Source: Bradyrhizobium sp. SRL28 (GTDB lineage: Bacteria; Pseudomonadota; Alphaproteobacteria; Rhizobiales; Xanthobacteraceae). From it: DNA of 64,000 nucleotides. The DNA is taken from positions 62,001-126,000 of the forward strand of contig NZ_JAHEAG010000009.1 of NCBI RefSeq assembly GCF_018596315.1. The letters run 5' to 3'. A program made the position numbers and the translations under genes. Below are positions 45,515-54,429 of this stretch, in pieces. Each line of letters begins with the position of its first letter. The stretch's first letter is position 1. The notes beneath the pieces were generated by a model. That model was not told the DNA's origin and made no database searches. It was given only the letters and a program-made list of their open reading frames with translations.

Positions 45515-46610
45515 ATGCATCGTAACAATGGCCATCTCCGACTGGCGGATCGCGCCTCCGATTACAAACGACTTGGAATCAAGCCGGTTGAAATAGCGGA
45601 GTTTGAGGACGGCCAACGTATCGGCACGGAAAGTGGCCGCTATGAATGGTGGTACTTCGATGCCCATCTCGACAATGGGGCGACCGTCGTCGTGGTTTTC
45701 TACACCAAACCGAACGTCAGCCCGAACGGTCCCCTTGCGCCGAGGATCACCATCAACCTCACCCTGCCCGACGGCCGCAGCTTCGTGAAACTTCTCGACA
45801 CCAGGCCGGAGCTGTTCAAGGCATCGAAATCCGGTTGCGATGTCAGCATCGGTCCCAACCGCTTCGTGGGCGATCTCGAGCGCTATCACATCACCGCAAC
45901 CATCGAGGAGATATCGGTCGATATCGAATTGACGGCAGACGTCCCCGCCTGGCGCCCCAAATCCGGTCATCTCTATCTTGGTGTCGAAGAGCGAGAAAAG
46001 CTCTTTGGCTGGCTCCCCGCGGTGCCCCACGGGCGGGCAAACGTCCGCTACACAATCGGCTCTGAGGAACACCGCGCCTCCGGCAGCGGATATCACGATC
46101 ACAATTGGGGCGACGTCCCCATGCAGACGCTGATGCACAACTGGTACTGGGCCCGCGCCAGCGTCGGTCCCCACACCGTCATCGCGTCCTACATCACCGC
46201 CACCGCCTCTTACGGCCATGAAACGCAAACCATGTTCATGCTGGCCAAGAGCGGCAGGATCATCGCTGACAACGATGCGAAGGTATCCTTCGAGACGGAT
46301 CGGGTCGCGATCGACGGCAAGACCGGCAAGCCGGTGGCCGATGTCACCCGCTACACTTGTCACGATGCCGATACGCGCTATGTCGTGTCATTCGAGCGCG
46401 AGAAGACCATTTTGCAAGCCATCCTCACCGACCGCGCGCCGCTGCTCAAGCAGATCATCGCCCGCCTGATCGGATTCGACGGCGCCTATCACCGCTTTAC
46501 CGGCAAGGTCACGATGGAGGTTCGAGAGGGGCGTGCGTGTGGATCATTTCGAAGACCGCGCGATCTGGGAACTGATGTATTTCGGCAGGGCGCGCTATCT
46601 CAAGACCTAA
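45515..46610 (+). pseudogene. Lipocalin-like/CrtC-type (AttH) domain protein with C-terminal frameshift
   Basis: The frame from ATG 45515 encodes about 340 residues of the hydroxyneurosporene-synthase/AttH-like beta-sandwich family: ESGRYEWWYFDAHLDNG near residue 45, GSGYHDHNWGD near 195, NWYWARAS near 210. Near 46530-46540 the frame is lost: the in-frame reading becomes RACGSFRRP, while the next frame carries the expected end (VDHFEDRAIWELMYFGRARY, stop at 46610). One indel therefore removes the native last 24 residues. The product might still fold, so this could be a recent mutation or a base-calling error. Confidence 0.75.
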
Positions 46611-46689
46611 ATTTCCAGGACTCTTGCCATTGGGGGCCAGCGATCAGCGACTGCTTCTCAGCATGGCGCTTGACGCGGCCATGCGGCTC

Positions 46690-46974
46690 TCAAAGCGCGG
46701 GAATCATGGGTCCATAGTAGGTGCCCCAGTGGCCCCACACATCGCGGCTCTCATGGCCGCGGAATCCGTTGCGCAAACCGCCGGTGCGGCTACCGTAACC
46801 GCCAAAGCCGTCACCGGAAATACCACCAAAGGTGCCGCGAAAATGATTGCCGCGAAAGCCGTCACCTGTTCCGCCGCCACCATGGCCGCCACTTCGGGCA
46901 AATGCGCTGGTGAAAAGCCCGGAACTTCCGAGAGCAAGGACAATTGCAAAAACGACCGGGGCTTTACGCAACAT
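46690..46974 (-). CDS. Glycine-rich secreted protein
   Basis: 94 residues from ATG 46974 (MLRKAPVV), preceded by TGAGG. Sec signal with cleavage after AFA, then Gly/Phe/Arg/His repeats (SGGHGGGG, FRGNHFRG, GFGGYGSR) and an aromatic tail WGHWGTYYG. Similar in style to 27243-27581 but not clearly homologous. Opposes the frameshifted gene upstream (tail to tail). Confidence 0.65.
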   Translation of the reverse strand: MLRKAPVVFAIVLALGSSGLFTSAFARSGGHGGGGTGDGFRGNHFRGTFGGISGDGFGGYGSRTGGLRNGFRGHESRDVWGHWGTYYGPMIPAL

Positions 46975-47151
46975 GGACGACCTCATTGAGATGCTTGCAG
47001 CCGCTTCCATTTAAAGACGATGTCATCAGTTGCTCGCTCGGGAACTCGCAGCCGATATCTACAATATGTGAACGCACTCTTGTAATCGCTTGTCCCGTAT
47101 TGCTGCTGTTGACGCGCGTCATCGCGGCATTCGGCAGAACGACGTGCGACG

Positions 47152-47715
47152 TCAGCAGTTCGACATGCATTCCGGGTTCTTGACATCAGGCCTTGGATCG
47201 CCAACGAACATGTTGCGATTTGGCATCTTGATTGCCGCAAGCGACTTGGCATCAAGCGTCGCATCGGCCGGCAACAGACCGTTGAGGCTAAGGATATAGG
47301 CGGAGACCGCGTAGACGTCGTCGTTGCTGAGCGATTGCGGCGCATTCTGCGGCATGGCGCGGCGGATGTAATCGAACAAGGTCGCCGCGTATGGCCAATA
47401 GCTGCCGACGGTGCGCACCGGCTTTGGCGTTCCGAGCGTGCCCTGCCCGCCGACGAGCCGGTCGCCGATGCCCCCCTCGCCCTTTGCGCCGTGACAGGCC
47501 GCGCATTGCTGACCGAATACTTCACTTCCATGGCCGACGCTGCCGCTTCCCGGCGGCAGTTTGCTGCCTTCGCCGCCGACATCGATGTCCCAGCCCGCGA
47601 TCTCGGCAGGCGTCGCGACCCGGCCGATGCCATACGGGCTTTGCGCCTTTGCGCTCGTCACGCACAGCAGTGCAGCAACAGCCAACGCTGCGGATTTAAG
47701 CCTACGCGTGGGCAT
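47152..47715 (-). CDS. soxD: c-type cytochrome paired with SoxC (SoxD-like)
   Basis: 187-residue periplasmic cytochrome c: Sec signal (LAVAALLCVTSAKA), one haem motif CAACH (near 72) in QQCAACHGAKGEGG, and a distal Met region around RRAMPQNAP. SoxD of model Sox systems has two haem domains; this one has one. The start overlaps the soxC stop by 14 bp, so they are co-translated and form a sulfane dehydrogenase-type pair. No soxXYZAB genes are present in the window. Confidence 0.82.
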   Translation of the reverse strand: MPTRRLKSAALAVAALLCVTSAKAQSPYGIGRVATPAEIAGWDIDVGGEGSKLPPGSGSVGHGSEVFGQQCAACHGAKGEGGIGDRLVGGQGTLGTPKPVRTVGSYWPYAATLFDYIRRAMPQNAPQSLSNDDVYAVSAYILSLNGLLPADATLDAKSLAAIKMPNRNMFVGDPRPDVKNPECMSNC

Positions 47716-48991
47716 TGGTTATCTCGCCGTCTTCAGCGATGCGCCAGGGCCAGATCGCGTTGTTGTGGTAGACGTAGTTGTCGCCACGCACCGCGAGCAG
47801 TTCGGCCAGCGTCGGCTGCACGTAGCCGGTCTCGTCGACGGCGCGGCTCTGGATCACTGCAGGCTTGCCATCCCAATGCCACGGCAGCCGGAAGCGGGTC
47901 AGCGCCCGGGTCAGCACCGGCTCCTGCAGTTGGGCCTGCTGCCAGCTCTTGCCGTCATCGACGGATACATCGACACGCCTGACTTTGCCGCGACCGGTCC
48001 AGGCGATGCCGCTGATTTCGTGGAAACCCGGCGCCGACAGCCGCTGGCCGCCCGACGGCCGGGTGATGATGGATTTGGCTTCCATGTAAAAGGTGAATTC
48101 GCGTGCCGTACCGTTGGGCATTGGGTCGGTGTATTTCGAGGTCTCATCGCGCGAGTAAGCCGGCTCCGCAGTGACATGCAGGCGGCGCAACCACTTCACA
48201 TTCATATTGCCTTCAAAGCCCGGCACCAGCAGGCGAAGCGGATAGCCCTGCTGCGGGCGCAGCCGCTCGCCGTTCTGGCTGTACGCCAGCATCGCGTCCT
48301 CGAGGCATTTTTCGATCGGAATGCTTCGGGTCATTGCCGCGGAATCGGCACCTTCGGCGACAACCCACTTTGCGCCCGGCTGCAGGCCCGCTTCCTGCAA
48401 CACCAGCTTCAGGCTGACCCCAGTCCATTCGGCGCAGCTCAGCAGGCCGACAAGATCGGAAGCGGTCTTGCCATAGGGCTTTTTGTATTCCGGGTTGCCC
48501 GAGCATTCGAGGAAATAGATGTGAGACTCCGAGGGAAAGCGCCGGATGTCGTCCATAGTGAAGATCAGCGGCCTGTCGACGAGGCCATGGAGCATCAGCC
48601 GGTGCTGCGCCGGATCAATGGTGGGAACGCCGCCATGATGGCGCTCGTAGAACAGACCGTTCGGCGTGATGATGCCGTCGAGGTCCTGCAACGGCGTGCG
48701 TCCAGATGCCGACAAATATTGCGGCAGCGTCTTCGAGATGTTCTTGATGACGTCTTTTTCGAACGGGGACGGCGCGCCGTAGGGCTGGGTTCCCATGGGA
48801 TCGCCGGGCGTCTTCATCCATTCCGGCACGTTGGGAGGGAGGTTGCCGGTATTTTCGGCCGCGGCGCGCGCTTCACTTCCGGCGAGGCCACCAGCAATGA
48901 CGGCCCCGCCCAATAAGGCGCTACCTTCCCTCATAAATCGCCGCCGGGACGCGGAGCCAAAATTCCTGTCGATGTCGGGCGGCTTGGTCAT
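47702..48991 (-). CDS. soxC: Sulfur dehydrogenase molybdopterin subunit SoxC
   Basis: 429-residue periplasmic Moco enzyme. Tat signal SRRRFMREGSALLGG at 15-29; Mo-ligand Cys163 in FLECSGNPEYKKP; SoxC-type KPYGKTASDLVGLLSCAEWTGV and the dimerisation domain follow. It oxidises protein-bound sulfane or sulfite-level sulfur, passing electrons to the cytochrome encoded next. Third member of the sulfite-oxidase superfamily here. It starts at 48991 after GGAGGACAAGG. Confidence 0.9.
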   Translation of the reverse strand: MTKPPDIDRNFGSASRRRFMREGSALLGGAVIAGGLAGSEARAAAENTGNLPPNVPEWMKTPGDPMGTQPYGAPSPFEKDVIKNISKTLPQYLSASGRTPLQDLDGIITPNGLFYERHHGGVPTIDPAQHRLMLHGLVDRPLIFTMDDIRRFPSESHIYFLECSGNPEYKKPYGKTASDLVGLLSCAEWTGVSLKLVLQEAGLQPGAKWVVAEGADSAAMTRSIPIEKCLEDAMLAYSQNGERLRPQQGYPLRLLVPGFEGNMNVKWLRRLHVTAEPAYSRDETSKYTDPMPNGTAREFTFYMEAKSIITRPSGGQRLSAPGFHEISGIAWTGRGKVRRVDVSVDDGKSWQQAQLQEPVLTRALTRFRLPWHWDGKPAVIQSRAVDETGYVQPTLAELLAVRGDNYVYHNNAIWPWRIAEDGEITNAHA

Positions 48992-49190
48992 CCTTGTCCT
49001 CCGCGCAAAATCGGTGTGCCTGGAATAACCTCGGCGAAGCTCGGCCCGGTCCCGAAGGAAGGCATCTTGATGGTAATCACAAAGCGCGGCGATGCTTGCC
49101 GAAGATTGCTGCCCTTGTCCGCTCTTGCCGGTCCCACAGGTCGATTTGGAATTCCTTAGGTTTGCCCTTCCCCTTCCCGCTCAGACATGG

Positions 49191-49220
49191 AAAGGGCCGC
49201 GTCATCCGACGCGGCCTTTT
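49191..49220. terminator. Bidirectional terminator
   Basis: 9-bp perfect stem GGCCGCGTC / GACGCGGCC, loop ATCC, flanked by AAAG and TTTTC. It lies 50 bp beyond the stop of the minus-strand gene at 49271 and upstream of soxC. Confidence 0.75.
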
Positions 49221-49270
49221 CTGGATTTGCCGCCCCCGATTTCGAGCCGGCATAGATGCTTCGCGTCAGC

Positions 49271-49519
49271 TTACTTCCAGGCGCGCCGGCGATCGTGTAT
49301 CCGCGGACTCGGGATGACCGGGCCGCCGCTGCCGAACAGCTCCGGTGTCGTGGCGTGCGGGCCCGCCGCCGGCGTGGGCCGGCCGCCATTCAGGACGTCG
49401 TTATTGGGATAGTAGAATGCGAACGCGCCCGGCTCCTGGATAGCTGCCTGCGCGAAAACCGGCGTTGCGAACATCAGCGACAGAATCGCTGCCGCACCGA
49501 AGATCTTGGCTCGGTTCAT
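49271..49519 (-). CDS. Small secreted protein
   Basis: 82 residues: Sec signal (IFGAAAILSLMFATPVFAQ), then a mature part with EPGAFAFYYPNNDVLNGGRP, a pattern shared with the broken gene at 49822-50019 (EDPGYCA-FYPNANCQNLGPG). SD AGAAAGACG. Promoter with two CTAAA-type sites upstream and a terminator downstream make a single-gene unit. Function unknown. Confidence 0.75.
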   Translation of the reverse strand: MNRAKIFGAAAILSLMFATPVFAQAAIQEPGAFAFYYPNNDVLNGGRPTPAAGPHATTPELFGSGGPVIPSPRIHDRRRAWK

Positions 49520-49578
49520 CGTCTTTCTCCGTGTATCGATTGATAATCTCGGCCCTGAATCTCAGGACGTCACAACGG

Positions 49579-49641
49579 AGGTAAGCCGAAACGCTACCTG
49601 TCCCACTAAATTAGGCTTCAGGAAGCTAAATTGAATTTTAC
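49579..49641 (-). promoter_or_regulatory. Double CTAAA-N6-TTTAR promoter, site c
   Basis: Minus strand, proximal site CTGAA-GCCTAA-TTTAG then TGG (49606-49621) with TTACCT as -10 at the exact 26-nt offset; distal site GTAAA-ATTCAA-TTTAG (49626-49641). The centres are 20 bp apart, about two helical turns. Drives 49271-49519, about 60 bp away. Confidence 0.6.
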
Positions 49642-49821
49642 ATCGATCGCTTGAATTGCGCTCTGCCTTCCATGGGAACGAAAGCACATTGAGGCCGCCA
49701 TGACGCATGCCAAGCCGCCTCGAGATATTTTCATTTTCGGTTTGATCAAAGCGTCACGTTCGGGGGCTGAAAGCAGCCACCTTAGTGGCGGTACGTCTGA
49801 TGGTGACGTTGCCGATGGTGC

Positions 49822-50019
49822 TCAATTGACGCGGTTGTGCCAGTTGTTTCGATAGGAGCCGCCATCGGTGTACGGATTGCCAGGTCCCAGGTTTTGGCAA
49901 TTTGCGTTCGGGTAGAACTACGCGCAATAGCCAGGATCTTCGATAACGCCTTGCGCCAGTGCGGGAGTTACGGAAGCCGCCGTGACAAGAGCGGCGGCGC
50001 CAATCAATGCGAATTTCAT
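49822..50019 (-). pseudogene. Small secreted protein interrupted by an amber codon
   Basis: MKFALIGAAALVTAASVTPALAQ signal peptide (written in parts: MKFALIGAAALV, ALAQ), then GVIEDPGYCA, an in-frame TAG at codon 34, then FYPNANCQNLGPGNPYTDGG to a normal stop: 65 codons in all. The reading frame and composition continue unchanged across the TAG, so a single CAG-to-TAG change is likely. SD GGAGACCCGAGA is present. Confidence 0.8.
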
Positions 50020-50093
50020 CTCGGGTCTCCTGGTTGGTTCTTCTTGATGGGATGAAGAGAAAATGGGAACGCGGCCCCCATCCTGCCAATACT

Positions 50094-50136
50094 CTAAACT
50101 TCAATTTAATGGTGCTTCGGCTGGACAGACCTAGAT
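50094..50136 (+). promoter_or_regulatory. CTAAA-N6-TTTAR promoter, site d
   Basis: CTAAA-CTTCAA-TTTAA then TGG, with CTAGAT as -10 at offset 26. It lies 74 bp before the start of 50183-50443; in minus orientation it also faces the broken gene at 50019. Confidence 0.65.
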
Positions 50137-50182
50137 CAGCTGCAGCTACGAAGACGCTCTCGTCAAACAATGGAGCTTCGTC

Positions 50183-50443
50183 ATGTCCAATACCGCGGCA
50201 AAAGTCGCTTTCGTATTGTTACTGTCCCTGGCCACCCCCGCCATTTCATTTGCGCAGGTCGCGCGGACCGCAGGCGCCGCCGGATCCGGCAATGTACCGA
50301 TCAGTGGTATTCCGCCGGGCCCGGCAAATGTCGGTGGTCTGAATAATGTGATGGTCGATCCCAGCGGGATCGGCAACGCATCCAAGATAGCTCCGCTGCC
50401 GCCACCGCATATCACCATCCCGGTGGTTCCGCGATTCAAGTAA
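50183..50443 (+). CDS. Small secreted protein
   Basis: 86 residues: Sec signal (FVLLLSLATPAISFAQ), then a short Gly/Pro/Ile-rich mature part with GIPPGPANVGGLNNVM and a PPPHITIPVVPRFK end. SD TGGAGC 7 nt before ATG. Under site d. No known family; one of several short exported proteins in the window that share this promoter type. Confidence 0.7.
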   Translation: MSNTAAKVAFVLLLSLATPAISFAQVARTAGAAGSGNVPISGIPPGPANVGGLNNVMVDPSGIGNASKIAPLPPPHITIPVVPRFK

Positions 50444-50654
50444 GCCGAAGAGACCGCGCGACTTCGCACGGTTGTGCCAGCGGTCTGCCTCAATGATATC
50501 CGCGTGATTGCGGCAACGGATTGTCAGCGGTCCTCTGGTTCGGCGATGAATATCCTCATGGCGAACCTCAACCACAACATGACGCCGATAGATCACCTCA
50601 TGCAGATGCAGCGGCAGGACTCCCGAGCGCGCACGTTCGAACCCATCTCGAAAA

Positions 50655-50698
50655 CTAAAACCGAATTTAGAGGACCCGCGCGCGAACAATGTCAATAT
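50655..50698 (+). promoter_or_regulatory. CTAAA-N6-TTTAR promoter, site e
   Basis: Perfect halves CTAAA-ACCGAA-TTTAG then AGG, with TCAATA/CAATAT as -10 at offset 26-27. It heads the five-gene dehydrogenase/peroxidase/cytochrome operon from 50800. Confidence 0.55.
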
Positions 50699-50799
50699 TT
50701 GGATTGTCGGACCAAATCTTCACGCCGGCGATCAGGACACAGGGATCAAGCGGCCTGGAAGCAGAGATGCGCGCAACGTCAGTCAGGAGAATTTGAAAC

Positions 50800-51270
50800 A
50801 TGGAGCAGCACGCTACGATCGCGGAAGCGAGTTTCACACACGATGCCGATTTGAGACCAGCGCGGAGGCGTGGACGACCGATCCACCGGATGCTGGTATC
50901 GTTTTCCGCCGCCTACTTCGCGGGCGCTCTGGTCACGGATCTCGTCTATTGGCAGATGCCCGATGTGATGTGGGAGAGGTTCTCCATCTGGCTGATCACC
51001 GCCGGTCTGATCATGGCAGGTCTGGCTAGTGTCGCGTACGTGATTGACCTTGCAGCCCGCAAGCGGATCGACAGGCCGGCCTGGCCCCGCGCGATTGGCT
51101 ACGCGATCACGGTCTTGCTCGCGCTCACCAACGCCTTCGTTCACAGCCGCGACGGTTATACCGCAGTGGTACCGACCGGCCTCACCCTTTCAACACTTGT
51201 CGTCATCGTTCTCGTGTTGACGGCCCTCGTTGCCAGGGTCCTGACAAATCGCCATCGGTTTGGAGTATAA
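50800..51270 (+). CDS. Four-helix inner-membrane protein (DUF2231-like)
   Basis: 156 residues. After a polar 30-residue N-terminus come four helices (about 31-53, 63-85, 100-118, 127-148). FSAAYFAGALVTDLVYWQMPDVMWERFSIWLI resembles the DUF2231 family of small membrane proteins found with PQQ-type dehydrogenases and cytochromes. First gene of a tight operon (2 bp to the next). Possible membrane anchor or quinone-side partner of the dehydrogenase (inference). Confidence 0.7.
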   Translation: MEQHATIAEASFTHDADLRPARRRGRPIHRMLVSFSAAYFAGALVTDLVYWQMPDVMWERFSIWLITAGLIMAGLASVAYVIDLAARKRIDRPAWPRAIGYAITVLLALTNAFVHSRDGYTAVVPTGLTLSTLVVIVLVLTALVARVLTNRHRFGV

Positions 51271-51272
51271 TC

Positions 51273-52619
51273 ATGATGCACATCCTCTGGAATGCACGTT
51301 CGGGCAAACTGCCGCATCTCGCAGCTTTTCTTGTTGCCGGTCTAGGACTCGCTGGCTGTGACGATCATGCTGGCGACCCGAAAATCCAGATCGGCGCCAA
51401 TCCCCAGCTGCCCGCGTTGCAGCAGTATTTGATGCCGCCGATGCGCATCGCAGAGGTCGTAGGATGGGGCAAGGAAACTCCCACCGTGCCGGAGGGACTG
51501 CAGGTTCATGCACTGGCGACCGGCTTCCAGCATCCACGATCTCTCTACGTCCTTCCCAATGGAGACGTATTGGTGGTCGAGAGCAATGGACCAAAAGCGC
51601 CGATCCACCGGCCCAAGGACATCATTACCGGCTGGGTGCAGTCATTTGCCGGCGCCGAGGCAACGGACGCAAACCGCATTACGCTACTGCGCGACACCAA
51701 TGGCGATGGCACTTCCGAAATGCGAACCGTGTTTCTGGATCATCTCAACTCGCCATTCGGCGTGGCGCTGATCGGTCAAAATCTCTACGTTGCGAACACC
51801 GATGCTATCGTCCGTTATCCATATCAGGATGGACAAACCAGTATCACCGCAGCAGGCACCAAGCTCACGGATCTTCCCGGCGGCCCGATCGATCATCACT
51901 GGACCAAGTCGCTGCTGGCCAGTCCGGATGGCTCCAAGCTCTATGTCGGGGTCGGATCCAACAGCAACGTAGGCGAAAACGGAATCGGCGCCGAATATGA
52001 GCGAGCCGCGATCTGGGAGGTCGACGTTGCGTCGGGCGCGCATCGCATCTTCGCCAGCGGCGTACGCAATCCTACCGGCCTGCAATGGGAGCCTGAGACC
52101 GGCAAGCTCTGGGCCATCGCCAACGAACGCGATGAGATCGGCCCCGACCTGGTTCCGGATTATCTGACCTCGGTAAAGGACGGCGGCTTCTATGGCTGGC
52201 CCTACAGCTATTACGGCCAACATCTGGACCCGCGCATCATGCCGCAGCGGCCCGATCTGGTCGCGACAGCAATTGCGCCGGACTATTCGTTGAGCTCTCA
52301 CGTCGCGCCGCTGGGATTGGCGATGTACACGGGCACCGGGCTTCCCGCGAACTATCGCGGCGGCGCGTTCGTCGGCGAGCACGGAAGCTGGAATCGAACG
52401 CCGCTTAACGGTTACAAAGTGGTTTTTGTGCCGTTCAGTGGCGGAAAGCCAAGCGGCCCGGCGCAGGATGTCGTCACAGGCTTCCTCGATAAGAATAATC
52501 ACGCGCGGGGACGGCCGGTCGGCTTGGCAGTCGACAAGAATGGCGCATTGTTGATTGCTGACGACGTCGGAAACACGGTTTGGCGGGTGTCAGGCTCCGC
52601 GCCGAAGCCTGCCAGTTAG
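51273..52619 (+). CDS. PQQ-type sorbosone/glucose dehydrogenase-like lipoprotein
   Basis: 448 residues. Signal peptide with lipobox LAGC near residue 29, so it is probably a periplasmic lipoprotein. A six-bladed beta-propeller of the soluble-glucose-dehydrogenase/L-sorbosone dehydrogenase family follows: GFQHPRSLYVLPNGDVLVVE, DHHWTKSLLASPDGSKLYVGVGS, GVRNPTGLQWEP, ERDEIGPDLVPDYL, GEHGSWNR, GRPVGLAVDKNGALLIADD. Such enzymes use PQQ, and an orphan pqqA lies 3.5 kb downstream. Substrate is an aldose or aldehyde by family, not proven. Electrons would go to the cytochromes encoded after it. Confidence 0.85.
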   Translation: MMHILWNARSGKLPHLAAFLVAGLGLAGCDDHAGDPKIQIGANPQLPALQQYLMPPMRIAEVVGWGKETPTVPEGLQVHALATGFQHPRSLYVLPNGDVLVVESNGPKAPIHRPKDIITGWVQSFAGAEATDANRITLLRDTNGDGTSEMRTVFLDHLNSPFGVALIGQNLYVANTDAIVRYPYQDGQTSITAAGTKLTDLPGGPIDHHWTKSLLASPDGSKLYVGVGSNSNVGENGIGAEYERAAIWEVDVASGAHRIFASGVRNPTGLQWEPETGKLWAIANERDEIGPDLVPDYLTSVKDGGFYGWPYSYYGQHLDPRIMPQRPDLVATAIAPDYSLSSHVAPLGLAMYTGTGLPANYRGGAFVGEHGSWNRTPLNGYKVVFVPFSGGKPSGPAQDVVTGFLDKNNHARGRPVGLAVDKNGALLIADDVGNTVWRVSGSAPKPAS

Positions 52620-52717
52620 TGGATCTCACCCCCAGCCAGTGATCGAGTAAACGACCCGCACAACGCAGAAAAAACGCCATGCGGGCGACGCTCGCCGAAC
52701 GTCGGATACACACGGAC

Positions 52718-53827
52718 ATGAAACCACTCTGGTTCAAAGCGGCTACAGCGACCAATCCCGGACTGCTGGTCCGACTGGGCGCGATTGGCGCGGTAATGCT
52801 GAGCGTGACCGGGGCATTCGCTTACACTGGTGGCTGGCTCTCGCCAGAGCGGCTGACGCAAGACCGGATGATGGCAGCCTTCCGCGATGCCAACGGCACC
52901 CACGTCGGCTTCCGCCGCAACCACGCCAAGGGAGTTTGCGTCACCGGCTGGTTCGAAAGCAGCGGGCAGGCAGCAGCAATATCGAAAGCCGCTGTATTCA
53001 AGACCGGCCGCGTCCCGGTGGTTGGCCGCTTCGCGCTCGCCGGCGGCATGCCCTTTCAGCCGGATGCACCCAACACGGTGCGCAGCATGGCACTGCGCTT
53101 CCTGCCGCCTGGCGGCGAGGAATGGCGCACGGGCATGAACAACATTCCGGTTTTTCCGGTGAACTCGGCGCGCGGCTTTTACGAGCAGTTGCTCGCCTTC
53201 AGCCCCGATCCGGCGACCGGAAAGCCTGATCCAGCTAAAATAAAAGCGTTCCTGGCTGCTCATCCGGAAACCGCGCGGGCACTCGCCCTGATCAAGAAAC
53301 GCCAGATCACTTCCGGTTTCGCAGACTCCACCTTCAACGGCCTCGACGCCTTCCGCTTCGTCGACGCAGCCGGTGCCTCTATGCCGGTTCGTTGGTCCGT
53401 AGTGCCGGTGCAACCAGTCGCGGCCGACGAGGCGGAGCAACCGGAGGCAGGAGACGAGAACTATCTCTTTGATGACCTGATCGCCCAAATCGCGCAGCAT
53501 CCACGGCAGTGGCGGCTGATCGTGACAATGGGGCAAGCTGGCGACTCGACCCACGATGCGACGCAGCCCTGGCCAGAGGGCCGCCAGCAGATCGGCGCCG
53601 GCACGGTGACCATCGATCAAGCCTCGAGCGAAGACGGTGGGCGCTGCACCGCCATCAACTACGATCCTCTGGTGTTGCCAGCCGGCATCGAGCCGTCCGA
53701 CGACCCGTTGCTAAGCGCCCGCTCGGCGGCCTATGCGCGCTCGTTCACGCTGCGGGCCGAAGAGAAGCATGAAAAGCCACCCAGCGCAGTCACGCCGGAG
53801 AAAGTGCAAGCTGGAGGCAAGTCATGA
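52718..53827 (+). CDS. Catalase-related periplasmic peroxidase (SrpA-like)
   Basis: 369 residues from ATG 52718; an in-frame start 13 codons earlier is possible. An N-terminal helix (20-40) anchors or exports it. The domain is the short catalase-like fold: GFRRNHAKGVCVTG supplies the distal His, with RFALAGGMPF and RSMALRFLPPGGEEWRTGMN; the long catalase C-terminus is absent. Such proteins act as haem peroxidases rather than true catalases. It overlaps the cytochrome b561 gene start by 4 bp, which suggests electron supply through it. Confidence 0.85.
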   Translation: MKPLWFKAATATNPGLLVRLGAIGAVMLSVTGAFAYTGGWLSPERLTQDRMMAAFRDANGTHVGFRRNHAKGVCVTGWFESSGQAAAISKAAVFKTGRVPVVGRFALAGGMPFQPDAPNTVRSMALRFLPPGGEEWRTGMNNIPVFPVNSARGFYEQLLAFSPDPATGKPDPAKIKAFLAAHPETARALALIKKRQITSGFADSTFNGLDAFRFVDAAGASMPVRWSVVPVQPVAADEAEQPEAGDENYLFDDLIAQIAQHPRQWRLIVTMGQAGDSTHDATQPWPEGRQQIGAGTVTIDQASSEDGGRCTAINYDPLVLPAGIEPSDDPLLSARSAAYARSFTLRAEEKHEKPPSAVTPEKVQAGGKS

Positions 53828-54420
53828 CCGCCCAGCCACGCTTCCCGGCCGCGTCCCGGCTTCTGCATTGGCTGATGGCGCCCATGATCATCGCGATGCT
53901 GTTCATCGGCGTCGGCATGGCCGCTTCAGTCTCCCGACGTTACGACCTTCTGGTCTCGATCCACCGGCCGCTCGGAATTGCGATCCTGGTCTTGTGCGTC
54001 GCGCGGATCGTCAACCGCTTCATCAATCCGCCGCCAGATTTGCCCCACACGGTTCCATCCCTGCAGCGTTTCGCCGCCAAGGCATCGCACATCGCGCTCT
54101 ACGCACTCATGCTCGTCATGCCGTTGGTCGGCTGGGGCATGCTGTCGGCAGCGCGCTATCCGATCGTGCTCTACGGCCCAGTGCAGCTACCGCCGATTTT
54201 GCCGCATGATTTGACCCTCTATGCCTGGCTCCGCGACCTCCATTCCGTCCTCGCCTACCTGTTGTTCGCGACATTCCTCGCGCATTTCGGGGCCGCGCTT
54301 TACCACGGCCTCATCCGGCGCGACGGCGTGTTCGGGAGCATGGCATCCTGGAAATCAATGCAATTTGCGAGGACTAACCGCGCGTTGATACAGAACTCAA
54401 CGCAAACGCCTGAACCCTAG
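53824..54420 (+). CDS. Cytochrome b561
   Basis: 198-residue di-haem b membrane protein of the bacterial b561 family, four helices: LLHWLMAPMIIAMLFIG, IHRPLGIAILVLCVARI, SHIALYALMLVMPLVGWGML and LHSVLAYLLFATFLAHFGAALYH. The paired histidines in helices 1, 2, 3 and 4 are present. It moves electrons between quinone and periplasmic partners. In E. coli-like systems b561 with a catalase-type peroxidase is unusual, but here they overlap by 4 bp. Confidence 0.9.
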   Translation: MTAQPRFPAASRLLHWLMAPMIIAMLFIGVGMAASVSRRYDLLVSIHRPLGIAILVLCVARIVNRFINPPPDLPHTVPSLQRFAAKASHIALYALMLVMPLVGWGMLSAARYPIVLYGPVQLPPILPHDLTLYAWLRDLHSVLAYLLFATFLAHFGAALYHGLIRRDGVFGSMASWKSMQFARTNRALIQNSTQTPEP

Positions 54421-54429
54421 GAGTCGCAC

